Source: PALSA-505 sp963699015 (lineage in GTDB: Bacteria; Actinomycetota; Actinomycetes; Streptosporangiales; Streptosporangiaceae). Taken from it: a stretch of 64,000 nucleotides of DNA. A model generated the notes under the pieces. The model did not search any database and was not told the origin of the DNA. It saw only the letters and a program-made list of their open reading frames with translations. The stretch covers positions 310,001 through 374,000 of the forward strand of contig CAVOSX010000006.1 of assembly GCA_963699015.1 (NCBI GenBank). The letters are read 5' to 3'. Below are positions 16,813 to 25,590 of this stretch, piece after piece (the stretch's first letter is position 1; every line of letters begins with the position of its first letter). Made by a program: the position numbers and the translations under genes.

Positions 16813-17423
16813 TCAGATGCGAGGCATCGAAAGGCTGCGGTTGCTGCGCGAGACCCTGTGCTGGCAATCTTTCGGTTGTGACCGGCCGCCTCCGTGTCCC
16901 CCTGTCGTGTACTGCTCAGCAACCGCGCCGACGACCGGCAGATCGGGTAGCGCCTTGCGAACCCCGTACGGGTGGAAATTGGTGTAGTAGCTGATCGGGA
17001 ACGTGTTCGCCGCGGCGAGAGTGACACCCGGGTTATCCGCCGGGGTCGTCGGCCGCTGAAGGAATCCGTCCATCCTGCCGAAGTTGTGCTGGACGAGCCA
17101 GCCCTCCCAGCTGTGATCCGGGTCGCTGTACCCGCAGCCCTGGAAGTCCGGGGCGAGCGGGTAGTTCGGGTACCTGTTGCCGTCGACCGCGGACACGAAC
17201 GTAAGGTCGTGCCGGCCGTCGGCACCGGGCACCCAGCCCAGGAAGTGGTCGAACGAGCGGTTCTCCATCATCAGCATGACGACGTGGCGGATGCCCTGCG
17301 AACCGTGGGCACGAGTCGCGCTCGAGGCGTTGGCGATGGCCTGGCTGAGCAGGTCGGTGCCGGCGATGGCGAGGCCGGTCGAAGCGGCTGAGATCTGCAG
17401 GAATATTTGCGGCGAGAGAGCAT
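16813..17423 (-). pseudogene. Truncated Tat-exported phospholipase C/phosphoesterase (PF04185) remnant
   Basis: From ATG 17423 the frame reads MLSRRK. After a small indel in the aaatattc run near 17401-17407 the adjacent frame continues FLQISAASTGLAIAG, together a twin-arginine signal. The start of the PF04185 domain is intact: GIRHVVMLMMENRSFDHFLGWVPGADG with metal-site Glu-Asn, then DPDHSWEGWL and NTFPISYYT..DLPVVGAVAEQYT. Just there the similarity ends, and about 30 unrelated residues lead to a stop at 16813. Family members are about 450-700 residues, so more than half is missing, including the later catalytic region. It cannot be an active enzyme. The parent would have hydrolysed phospholipids or phosphate esters outside the cell. 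Confidence 0.8.
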
Positions 17424-17514
17424 CTCGCGATGCTAGGCCTGGAGGGCAAACCGGAGTTCTCCGGCAGCCCGCCAACTGCTGAAATCCCGGAAAAATCTGC
17501 TGGCACCGCGGCAT

Positions 17515-17757
17515 CTGACCTGGGGCGCAGCCCGCGGCGTCTTCGTCAGGATCGGGGCTGGCCAGCCGCGCTGAGGCCCCCTACGCCGCCCCGCCGGGCC
17601 TGGCCGGTAGCAGCATCCTGCCATCGGCCGGGTCGGCCCTGGCCGCGCAGTCAGGCCGGAACTGCAGCATCCTGCGATGCGGTCGCCCGCCTGGCCGGGG
17701 ATGCTCCTAGGTGACAGCACCTTCGCAGCCCGGCGAGGAGACGATGGGGGTCTGGCG
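17515..17757. other. Intergenic, no recognised feature
   Basis: This 243-bp GC-rich stretch lies between the start side of the phospholipase remnant and the small plus-strand gene at 17758. An open frame runs through it on both strands, but neither translation has recognisable content. GAGGAG at 17736-17741 is too far from ATG 17758 (16 bp) to be its obvious ribosome site. Confidence 0.4.
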
Positions 17758-18036
17758 ATGCTGGTTGACTGCCCGGCATTCCTGAGCGAGGACGGCGCCG
17801 TCCGGTGCGGGCTTCCTGCCGAGGTGCAGGCGCGGTACCCGGCCGCTTCGACCGCCGGGCCGCTGGAAAGCGCCAAGATCAGGTGCCCTCGTGGCCACTG
17901 GTTCAACGGCCCCGTCGAATCCCTGAGCATCCCGCAGTCGCAGCCAAACCTGGCCGTCAGGCCGCCCACCAGGGACGCAAGTCCGGTAGGCCACGTGCGC
18001 GGCGGCTGGCCGGCGCCCCGAAGGAGGGCCACATGA
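17758..18036 (+). CDS. Small conserved-type protein with a zinc-finger-like CPRGH motif
   Basis: 92 residues from ATG 17758. The start LVDCPAFLSEDGAVRCGLPAEV and later IRCPRGHWFNGPVESL place C-x(n)-C and CPxGH as possible metal ligands; proteins of this type (DCPA..CGLPAEV..CPxGHxFNGP) are familiar from actinomycete genomes as unnamed small proteins. The last 30 residues are basic and disordered. Its stop overlaps the next ATG in an ATGA (18033-18036), so translation of the tiny frame that follows is coupled. Function unknown. Confidence 0.65.
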   Translation: MLVDCPAFLSEDGAVRCGLPAEVQARYPAASTAGPLESAKIRCPRGHWFNGPVESLSIPQSQPNLAVRPPTRDASPVGHVRGGWPAPRRRAT

Positions 18037-18122
18037 GCCCGCGCGATCAGGCCGTTCCCCCGCAGGACTCCTCTGACGCCCACGCGCCGTTCCTGGCGAC
18101 GGAGGAGTGGACCACCGGCTAG
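18033..18122 (+). pseudogene. 29-codon coupled ORF, probably the stub of a longer protein
   Basis: ATG 18033 overlaps the previous stop (ATGA) and has a strong AAGGAGGG ribosome site at 18021-18028. The peptide MSPRDQAVPPQDSSDAHAPF..EEWTTG stops at TAG 18120-18122. Beyond the stop the same frame still reads protein-like sequence (ASPFTGPPYGTVEVHARRGQ) before running into the peroxidase remnant. So either a real micro-protein is made, or a stop or indel cut a longer gene. The strong initiation signals favour actual translation. Confidence 0.4.
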
Positions 18123-18178
18123 GCCAGCCCGTTCACCGGCCCGCCATACGGCACTGTCGAGGTGCACGCCCGTCGCGG

Positions 18179-18485
18179 TCAGGCGGGTACCAGCAGGTCC
18201 GTCAGCGTGAACCGCCCGGGCTCGCGGCTGGGCAGGCTCGGCTGCCAGTCCGGGTCCACCGATCGTACTGACCGAATACTGGCCGGGCGGCGGCGATCTT
18301 GCGAGCGTCGGAAGGGCCGCCGTTCGCGGCGTCGCTGAGCCCGCCGGCCCCGCCGATGACCCGCAGCATCTTCGGCTCGATCGCCAGCGGCGGCAACTCG
18401 GGGAACAGGCGCATGTATCGGCCGCCCGCCATGAATGCGTCGCCGGCCCGCGCGGACGCCAGGCAGTGGTCGCGTACCTGCTTCA
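18179..18485 (-). pseudogene. Remnant of a bacterial animal-type haem peroxidase, middle deleted
   Basis: From ATG 18485 it begins MKQVRDHCLASARAGDAF..YMRLFPELPPL, similar to the opening of bacterial homologues of animal haem peroxidases (FxRLFPxLPP...GG.xD), and continues to PVFGQ, which resembles the FFGQFxDHD motif. Immediately after, in a different frame, the sequence reads DPDWQPSLPSREPGRFTLTDLLVPA and stops at 18179-18181, which matches the usual C-terminal end of the same family. Nearly the whole catalytic middle, several hundred residues, is gone. Recognition rests on motif memory at both ends; no search was run. Confidence 0.6.
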
Positions 18486-18662
18486 TTGCGCAGCCTCCCT
18501 CGTCACTCGAGCCCGGCCCAGGGATCAAGTATGCGGGGAGACAGGCAAGCCGGGCCCTGGGAGGGACAGGCTTCGCACCGCCTGACATTCGGGCGGGCCG
18601 TGTCGTCGTCTTGATGAGAAGAGCACCCCATCGGTGAATATCCACGCGAAAGGGGACTGGCG

Positions 18663-19583
18663 ATGAAAGCCGTCCGTACCCACGAACCAGCCGGCATCAG
18701 CGGGCTTGGCTATGAAGAGGTGCCCGATGCCAAGCCCATGTTCTGCGAAGTGCTGGTCAAGGTCGCCGCGTGCGGCATCACGCACAACGAGCTGGACTGG
18801 CCCATCTGGACCTGCCGGGCAGGTCATCAGCGGACCTCGATCATCCCTGGCCACGAGGTGTCCGGAGTGGTCGCCGCGCTGGGATTCGGGACCGCCGGAG
18901 TCGACGTCGGCGACGAGGTGTTCGGGCTGACCGACCAGCTCCGTGACGGGGCGGCCGCCGAGTACGTCGCGGTCGAAGCCCGCAACGTGGCCCCGAAGCC
19001 GCGGACCATCGACCACGTCCACGCCGCCGCGGTGCCGCGGGCCGGCCTGACGGCCTGGCAGGCCCTGTTCGACCACGGAGAGCTGGCCAAGGGGCAGATC
19101 GTGGTCATCCACGGCGCGAGCGGCGCGGTCGGATCGATGGCGGTCCAGCTTGCCCGCTGGGCCGGCGCAGAGGTCATCGGGACCGGGCGCGGCCACTCCC
19201 GGCCGCTGGCGACGGAGCTGGGCGCCGACCGCTTCATTGCGCTGGACGCCGACGGCCTCGAAGAGGCATCCGGGCAGGCCGACCTGGTATTCGACACGAT
19301 CGGCGGCGACGTGCTGGCCCGGTCGCCCGCGCTGCTCAAGCCGGGGGGGACGCTGGTGTCGGTGAAGGCGGCCGCGCCGCCGCCCGCCGCCCGCCGCGAC
19401 ATCAGGACGGTCATCTTCATCCAGGAGTCCAGCCGCGCTCAGCTGACCGAGCTCGCCCGCCTGGTGGACCAGGGGGACCTGCGCCCCCAGGTCGGCGCGG
19501 TGTACCCGCTCGCGCAGGCAGTCGAGGCGTACACCGCGAAGGCCGCCGGCGGCATCCCCGGCAGGGTCGTCCTCCAGCCCTGA
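18663..19583 (+). CDS. Zinc-independent MDR-type NADP-dependent oxidoreductase (quinone oxidoreductase-like)
   Basis: 306 residues from ATG 18663, with GAAAGGGG upstream at 18649-18656. The GroES-like half holds GHEVSGVVAALG and GDEVFGLTD. The cofactor half holds IHGASGAVGSMAVQLARWAGAEVIGT, the nucleotide-binding turn of the quinone oxidoreductase branch. The four structural-zinc cysteines of alcohol dehydrogenases are absent. It should reduce quinones or enones with NAD(P)H in the cytosol. Substrate unknown; no regulator adjoins it. Confidence 0.88.
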   Translation: MKAVRTHEPAGISGLGYEEVPDAKPMFCEVLVKVAACGITHNELDWPIWTCRAGHQRTSIIPGHEVSGVVAALGFGTAGVDVGDEVFGLTDQLRDGAAAEYVAVEARNVAPKPRTIDHVHAAAVPRAGLTAWQALFDHGELAKGQIVVIHGASGAVGSMAVQLARWAGAEVIGTGRGHSRPLATELGADRFIALDADGLEEASGQADLVFDTIGGDVLARSPALLKPGGTLVSVKAAAPPPAARRDIRTVIFIQESSRAQLTELARLVDQGDLRPQVGAVYPLAQAVEAYTAKAAGGIPGRVVLQP

Positions 19584-19675
19584 CCCAGGTCCCCGACGAC
19601 CAGAGAACCCCATCACCTACGGCGGGCGGGATCTCACGCCATTCCGGTCAGGTCCGCTTCGTGCGACACTGAGCC

Positions 19676-21004
19676 GTGGCGGGTTCTCGCGCGCGGGCAC
19701 GTGGCAGCCGGTGGCTGAAGCTGATAGTCGCTGGTGTCGCGGGCGTGGCAGCGGTCTCGGCTACCGGGGTCGTCGCGACGCCGGCGCCTGCCTCAGCGAG
19801 CGAGCTGTCGTGCTCGTCGACCGCGTCGATATCCTACGGTGCCGGGGCGCTGACCGGTAAGATCACCAACCCGGCCAAGGCGGCGTGCTTCACGTTCGCG
19901 GTGGTGAGCGGCGATCACGTCCGGTTCAACGTCCGCGCGCCGTCGGGCAGCATCTCCCCCTTCACGGACGTGTTCGCCGCCGGGGGGACGAGCAAGTGCG
20001 CCACACCCGGCGACATCGAGTGCACCGCCGACAGCACCGGGACATGGACGGTTCAGATCTCCTCCAGCACTACCGAGTCGTTCCACATCTTCGCCCAGCG
20101 GCTGAACGGGCCGGCCGGCTGCCGCTCGGTCTCTTTCGGCCGGGTTCCGCTCATCGGCCACATCGCGGCCGCCGCGGACGGGGCCTGTTTCACGTTCTCG
20201 GGGACGGCCGGCGATGTCGTCTTGGGCCACGACCAGAACCTGGCCAGCTCCGGCGCGCCGTCGATGGAGCTCGTTACGAGCGACGGCTCGCAGGTCTGCT
20301 TCGTGGAGACCGGCTTCTTCACCTGCACGCTCACCCAGACGGGCGCCCAGGCTGTGCTGGTCTACTATTCGGCGACGCAAACGGGCAAGTTCAGCATGTA
20401 CATGCAGCAGATGACCAAGCCGTCGGGGTGCTCAGCGCTCACGTTCGCCGCGGCGCCGCTCACCAAGAAGATCGCATCGGCCGGGGCGGTTGACTGCTTC
20501 ACCTACTCCGGGCCGACGGGCGCGCTGGCCACCGTGGACCCGGTGGTCGTCTCGGGGAAGCTCGCGCCGGAGACCGACATCTTCAGCCCGGCCGGGGTGT
20601 CGACGTGTGCCACGCCGGGCGAGCTGCACGACTGCGCGATCAGCTCGCCCGGAAGGTGGACGACGCTCATCTGGGACAATTCCGGCACTGGCACGGGCAC
20701 CGGGACCTTTACGATCTCGGCGGCCGACCTCGATATCACCCCCGTATCGGGCCCGGCGGGCACCGCGGTCACCGTTTCCAGCGGAGGCTTCAAGAGCGGC
20801 GAGACCGTCAAGGTGAGCTACCAGACAGGGCTCGCCAGCCCCGCGACTGTGGCCATCTGCCACGGCACCGCCTCCGCGGCCGGGACCGTGAGCTGCTCGG
20901 GCAGCATCCCGGCGTCGAAGGCCGGCCCGGCCGGGCGTCACGTCGTCCAGGCGGCGGGCTCTACCACAGGCCGCATGACGAGCGGGACTTTCACGCGCAC
21001 CTGA
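19676..21004 (+). CDS. Large secreted beta-rich protein with internal repeats
   Basis: 442 residues from GTG 19676; the next methionine is far inside. The signal peptide is about 1-42 (basic GSRARARGSRWLK, hydrophobic core, ending ASASE). Three repeats of about 105 residues follow. Each has the pattern CSxxxxxxAxxLTxxI....CFTFSGxxGD, a middle FSPAGxSxCATPGxxxDC segment and a closing GTFTIYxxx stretch, much like bacterial pre-peptidase-type jelly rolls. The last 90 residues (DITPVSGPAGTAVTVSSGGFKSGETVKVSY) look like an Ig-like domain. Cysteine pairs fit disulphides. No active site seen; likely a wall-associated or released binding protein. Confidence 0.75.
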   Translation: MAGSRARARGSRWLKLIVAGVAGVAAVSATGVVATPAPASASELSCSSTASISYGAGALTGKITNPAKAACFTFAVVSGDHVRFNVRAPSGSISPFTDVFAAGGTSKCATPGDIECTADSTGTWTVQISSSTTESFHIFAQRLNGPAGCRSVSFGRVPLIGHIAAAADGACFTFSGTAGDVVLGHDQNLASSGAPSMELVTSDGSQVCFVETGFFTCTLTQTGAQAVLVYYSATQTGKFSMYMQQMTKPSGCSALTFAAAPLTKKIASAGAVDCFTYSGPTGALATVDPVVVSGKLAPETDIFSPAGVSTCATPGELHDCAISSPGRWTTLIWDNSGTGTGTGTFTISAADLDITPVSGPAGTAVTVSSGGFKSGETVKVSYQTGLASPATVAICHGTASAAGTVSCSGSIPASKAGPAGRHVVQAAGSTTGRMTSGTFTRT

Positions 21005-21057
21005 CCCGGGATCAAGACCCTGCGCCAGGCGAAATCAAGAGCACGAAAGGCCCGAGG

Positions 21058-21438
21058 CTAGGCGTACTGTGCCTCGCCGTTGCCGAAAGACCAGTTCTCC
21101 TTTTTCACCTCGACGAGACAGATGAGGGCGTCTTCGCGGCGCAGCCCGATCCGCTCGTGCAAGCCGTCGGCGACGGCCCGGTAGAAGTCCTGCTTGGCTG
21201 CCACCGTCCGCCCCTCGTTGAGGGTCACCTCGATGAGTACGGCGTCGGCGGTCCGGTGGATCCCGAGGTAGTCAGGGTCGACGACGAGATTGCCGGGAGC
21301 GTGTTCGGAAATGACCATGAAGCGGTCATCTTCTGGTGCCTTCAGCGCGCTGGTCAAAGCGCCGTAGACGACGTCGCTGATGGCCGTGCGGTAGTCGGCC
21401 GGCTTGCCTGCGGCCAGGTCGATGCGGACAAGTGGCAT
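21058..21438 (-). CDS. Tautomerase-superfamily protein (Tautomerase_2 type)
   Basis: 126 residues beginning MPLVRIDL. After methionine removal the catalytic amino-terminal proline of the tautomerase superfamily (Pro1) is exposed. The body fits a two-unit beta-alpha-beta fold of the 4-oxalocrotonate tautomerase/MIF type (YRTAISDVVYGALTSAL; VEVTLNEGRTVAAKQDFYRAVADGLHERIGL; VEVKKENWSFGNGE). Members isomerise keto-enol pairs or dehalogenate. Substrate unknown. It lies 53 bp downstream of the STAND ATPase stop on the same strand and may be cotranscribed with it. Confidence 0.88.
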   Translation of the reverse strand: MPLVRIDLAAGKPADYRTAISDVVYGALTSALKAPEDDRFMVISEHAPGNLVVDPDYLGIHRTADAVLIEVTLNEGRTVAAKQDFYRAVADGLHERIGLRREDALICLVEVKKENWSFGNGEAQYA

Positions 21439-21491
21439 GACGTCTGCCTTTCCGGTGCGTTTTCTCCCCTGGATCGCCAGGCTGGGAGTCG

Positions 21492-24099
21492 TCAGTCCGC
21501 GAGCGCGTACGCCACGGCACGCTGGTGTCCCATGGCGGCGCCCCGGGCCCAGGCCTGCTGGAACGCTTCGTCGCCCAGCTGGCTGCGCAACCCGGGCACG
21601 GCGTCATGGTCGGCTGCGGCTGCTGCCACGTAGGCCAGCAGCCAGCCGGTGCCTTTCGCCTGCAGCATGGCGTCGGCCGCGGCGAGCAGGCGGACGGCGC
21701 GCTCGAGGTCTTCCCGCTGCCTGGCCAGCGCGGCCAGCCGCTGCAGGTAGTAGCCGGCGCTTGACTCGTCGCCGGCGTCGCTGGCGACCGACAGCCCCCT
21801 CCCGCAGCAGCCCCGCCGCGCCGGCCAGGTCTTGCCGCGCCTGGCTGCTGAGCGCGAGGTCATAGAGCGAGATCAGGAGGGGAAACCGGTCGGGAACGCG
21901 GCGGGCCGCCGCCACGCCCCGGCTGAACAATTGGGCCGCGGCGTCGATGTCACCCTGGCTGAACGGGATCTGGCCGAGGAAGTTGTACACCAGCGAGATG
22001 GACACGTTGTTGCCGAGTTCCTGATGCAAGGCCAGACTCTCCGCCACCAGCTCGGTGGCCTTCCCGTATTCGCGGCGCAGCGTCTCCAGGTGGCCCAGCG
22101 AACCGGCGCTGATCGCGATGCCCAGCTTGTCCCCGAGCCGGCGGCACAGCGCCAGGGCCTGCTCGAACAGCACCTGGGCCCGCTCCCGGTCGCCGCTGGC
22201 GATGAGCATGAGGCCGAGCCCGTTCTGCGCGTAGCTGAGCTGGCCCGGCGGCAGCTTCCCGGCGTTGGTGACGATTGCCTCCCCGTAGCCGGCAAATTCC
22301 TCCGCGTGGCCGCGGAACCACCAGAACCGCCAGGTCACCGCGCCGAGCCGATGCGCCAGGGCGGCCTGATCCTGATCCAGGAACCAGGACATCGCGGCAC
22401 CGAGGTTGTCATGCTCGACTTCCAGCCGGTCCAGCCAGGCCACCTGGCCGGGACCTTCCAGCCCGGCCCGGGCGGACTCGCCGAAGGCCAGGAAATGGGC
22501 AGCATGCCGGTCATGCGCTTCCTTCCACTGGCCGCGCTCATGCAGCCGTTCCGCGGCGTAATCGCGGATGGTCCCCAGCAGCGAGAAGCGGACCTGCCCG
22601 GCGCGGTCGGCCTGGCGGACCAGGCTGGCGTCCACCAGGGAGCTCAGCGTGTCGAGGATCTCTGCGGCCTGGTCCTGGCTCGCCGGCGCGGACCCGTCAG
22701 CGCCGCCGACGGCCTCCGCGGCCTCCAGGTCAAAGGTGCCGGGAAATACGGCCAGGCGCGAGAACAGCGCCCGTTCGGCCGGTGACAGCAGCTCGAAGCT
22801 CCAGTCCAGGGTGTTTCTCAGTGTCCGCTGCCGCTCGGGCAGGTCGCGAGCGCCTCCGGTCAGCAGGCTCATCCGGTCATCGAGCCGGGCGAGCAGCGCC
22901 CGCGGCGGCAGCAGCCGGACCCGGACAGCGGCTAGCTCGATGGCCAGCGGAAGGCCGTCCAGCCGGCGGCAGATCTCCGCCACGGCCTCGGCGTTCTCGC
23001 TGGTTAGCTCGAAGCCGGGGGCCGTCGCGTGCGCGCGCTCCACAAACAGCCGCACCGAGGCATAGCGCAGCAGGTCGGCGACCTGGGCGCCGTCGGCGGC
23101 GCCGGCTGGCGGCGCCGGCAGCGGCGGCACGGGCAGCTCGTGCTCTCCCCTGAGCCGCAGCACGGTCCGGCTGGTCACCAGAACCACCAGGCCCGCGGCC
23201 GCGGCCAGGAGGTCGGCCACCAGCGGCGCCGCCGCGGTCACCTCCTCGAAGTTGTCCAGCAGCAGGACCAGCCGGCGGGGACGCAGGTACGCCTTGACGT
23301 CGGCGATCAGCGGACCGCCCGAGGTCCTCAGCCCCAGCCCGGCGGCGATGGCCGCCGCCACCAGGTCGGCCCGGCGAACCGGGGCGAGCTCGATGAACCG
23401 CACCCCATCGGCGAAGCTCGGGCCGAGTCGGCCGGCGACCTCCAGCGCGAGTCGGCTCTTGCCTACTCCTCCCGGCCCGGTAAAGGTGACCGTGCGCACG
23501 CCCTCCCGGAGCACCAGGGCACCAGCGGCCTCCGCCTCCTGCTCCCGGTCCACCAGCGGCGTTATCGCGGCCGGCAGGACCGTCGCCGGCGCCTGCTGCG
23601 CCGCGCCGTCGCCGGCTTGTGCCATCTCGAAGCGCTCGCTCAGCAACACGGCCAGGTCGTTCTGGACCATGCTCTGCAGCTGATCCCGGTCTGAGAACTG
23701 CTGGTAAGAGAGATCACCGTCGTTTTGGATCCGGTCGAGCATCTCTGTCAGCCGTGGCTCTCTGTCCGGCGCCGGGGACTTGACGTAGATAAGCCGCGGC
23801 AGCCCCGCTGACAGCAGGTACTCATCTTCTAGCGGGGACATCCGTTCCCCCGGCGCAACCCGGCCGTAGCCCTGCCAGTAGATGCCCACAAAGATCTGGC
23901 TCTGGGCAAGGTAAGCCCGGTACACGTTCCGCGGCGGGTGCGGCCGCGCGCCCAGCTCGGCCATCACCGGCACCAGCCGCAGGCCGGCGATCGCATCCCG
24001 TACCGCCTGGCGCTCGGCAGCCATCTCCTCCAGGGGTGAGCTCACGAACACCCGCACCCGCTGATCGGGCGTGCGGATGAGACCGGTCTCAGCCATCAC
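21492..24099 (-). pseudogene. DUF4062/NB-ARC/TPR STAND ATPase with a C-terminal homopolymer frameshift
   Basis: About 867 residues when repaired. DUF4062 covers 1-160 (RVRVFVSSPLEEMAAERQAV; IFVGIYWQGYGRVAPG; LPRLIYVKSPAPDREPRL). The NB-ARC ATPase follows, with Walker A GPGGVGKSRLALE, Walker B LVLLLDNFE, VTSRTVLRL and LDGLPLAIEL. A winged helix (LSPAERALFSRLAVFPGTFDL) and TPR-like repeats complete it. A run of five C at 21795-21799, one more than the frame wants, shifts the last 100 residues. The neighbouring frame restores LSVASDAGDESSAGYYLQRLAALARQ down to YALAD and the stop at 21492. If the run is a sequencing error the gene is intact. It has no effector other than DUF4062. Confidence 0.82.
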
Positions 24100-24331
24100 T
24101 CCCCAGTCCAGGTCAGCTAGCCCAAGTCTAGGTCCACGGCCCGGAAATCGCGGGGCGGGAAAAGATTACCGGTCCGCGGGCAATACAGCGGGGACCGGGC
24201 GCCGAATACCGATGTGAAAGCTCAGCCGGCCGGTTTCGCTGTGATCGGGCAGGCCATCCGATCACGAATCCGGCCCGGCGGTCACGGTCGGCCGTACCGC
24301 ATGGACCCAACCCCTCAATGCAGGAGAAGAC

Positions 24332-25495
24332 ATGCGTTCTTTAAGCCCAAGAAGGCAGGGCGTGGCCCTGGTCACCCTCGCAGCGGCGGCCGTGGCGGTG
24401 GCCGCCGCGGTCCCGGCGGCGGCCGCCGCGGCCCAGGCGTCCCCGGTAGTGGGGCACGTCTACGTCAATGACAACACCGCGGGAACCAACACGATCGGAG
24501 CGTTCGACCGGCACGCCGACGGGACGTTGACCCCCGAGGCCGGCTCTCCCTTCACCGCCGGCGGCGCCGGCACCGGCGCCGGGCTCTCCTCCCAGGGCGC
24601 GCTCCAGATGTCCGCCAACGGCCGCTTCCTGATCGCCGTCGACGCCGCCAGTAATCAGGTCTCGGTGCTGCGGGTCAAGCCCAGCGGCGCACTGCGCCTG
24701 GTGCCCGGGGGCGTCGTGTCGTCCGGCGGCGCGCTGCCGGTCAGCGTCGCGGTCGCGGGTGGCCTGGTCTACGTGGCCAACGCGGGCGCCGGCGGCAGCA
24801 ACTACACCGGCTTCCGGCTGGGCAGCGGCGGCCGCCTGACCCCGATCGCCGGCTCGACCGTGGCGCTGCCCGACGAAGCCCAGCCGGGCGACGTGCTGTT
24901 CAACGGCACCGGCAGCAAGCTCATCGGCACCCGCGTCGGAACCTCCCAGATCGACAGCTTCACCGTCGGTCCCCGGGGACGCCTGACCGCCGCCCCCGGA
25001 TCGCCGTTCCTGGCTCAGGGGCTCGGCCCGTTCGGCAGCGAGTTCCGCCCCACCAACCCCCGCCAGCTGTTCGTGTCCAACGCGCACAACACCGGGACTG
25101 GCACCATTTCGGCCTTCCGCGACCGCGCGGACGGGAGCCTGTCGCCGATCGGGGCTTCCCCGTTCGCCGACCTGCAGACCGCTCCGTGCTGGGTCGAGAT
25201 CACCCATAACGGCCAGTTCCTGTTCACCGTCAACACCGGCGCCGGCAGCATCTCCCGGTTCTCGATCGGCGCCGGCGGCAGGCTGAGGCTGCTCGGCAGC
25301 ACCCCGGTCCGCGGCACCGGTCTCGGCGCGGTGGACGCCAGGCTCAGCCCCGGCGGCCGCTACCTGTACATGGATGAGAGCGCGACCGGCGCCGTGGCCT
25401 CGTTCGCGGTCCATGGCGGCAGCCTCACCGAACTGGCCAGCTCGCCTACCTCACTGCCGGCCGGCGCTGCCGCCGCAGGCATCGTCGTCAGCTGA
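24332..25495 (+). CDS. Secreted lactonase-like seven-bladed beta-propeller
   Basis: 387 residues from ATG 24332, after CAGGAGAAG. The signal peptide runs to about 36 (AAAVAVAAAVPAAAAAAQA). The remainder repeats blades of the 6-phosphogluconolactonase/carboxy-cis,cis-muconate cyclase type: VYVNDNTAGTNTIGAFDRHADGTLTPEAGSPF, then ISAFRDRADGSLSPIGASPF, FTVNTGAGSISRFSIGAGGRL and LYMDESATGAVASF. Intracellular relatives open lactone rings; a secreted, Ala/Gly-rich form like this may only bind. Catalytic residues cannot be assigned by eye. A hairpin terminator follows 15 bp after the stop. Confidence 0.82.
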   Translation: MRSLSPRRQGVALVTLAAAAVAVAAAVPAAAAAAQASPVVGHVYVNDNTAGTNTIGAFDRHADGTLTPEAGSPFTAGGAGTGAGLSSQGALQMSANGRFLIAVDAASNQVSVLRVKPSGALRLVPGGVVSSGGALPVSVAVAGGLVYVANAGAGGSNYTGFRLGSGGRLTPIAGSTVALPDEAQPGDVLFNGTGSKLIGTRVGTSQIDSFTVGPRGRLTAAPGSPFLAQGLGPFGSEFRPTNPRQLFVSNAHNTGTGTISAFRDRADGSLSPIGASPFADLQTAPCWVEITHNGQFLFTVNTGAGSISRFSIGAGGRLRLLGSTPVRGTGLGAVDARLSPGGRYLYMDESATGAVASFAVHGGSLTELASSPTSLPAGAAAAGIVVS

Positions 25496-25509
25496 CCCGA
25501 TCCCGCCAC

Positions 25510-25543
25510 GCCGGAGCCGGGGGGACGTCAGCCCGGCTCCGGC
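25510..25543. terminator. Hairpin between convergent genes
   Basis: A perfect 12-bp stem, GCCGGAGCCGGG (25510-25521) with CCCGGCTCCGGC (25532-25543), encloses a 10-base loop. It begins 15 bp after the stop of the propeller gene and 48 bp before the end of the convergent TetR gene, so it can serve both. No U-run follows, as is common in actinobacteria. Confidence 0.75.
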
Positions 25544-25590
25544 CAGCGCGGGCAAGGCCGCCGCAGCCCCGGCTGAGATGCTCCGGGCCG

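Noticed and set aside
17433..18167. A 244-codon minus-strand frame
   Set aside because: Antisense to the small CPxGH gene, which has the recognisable metal-ligand motif and the ATGA coupling.
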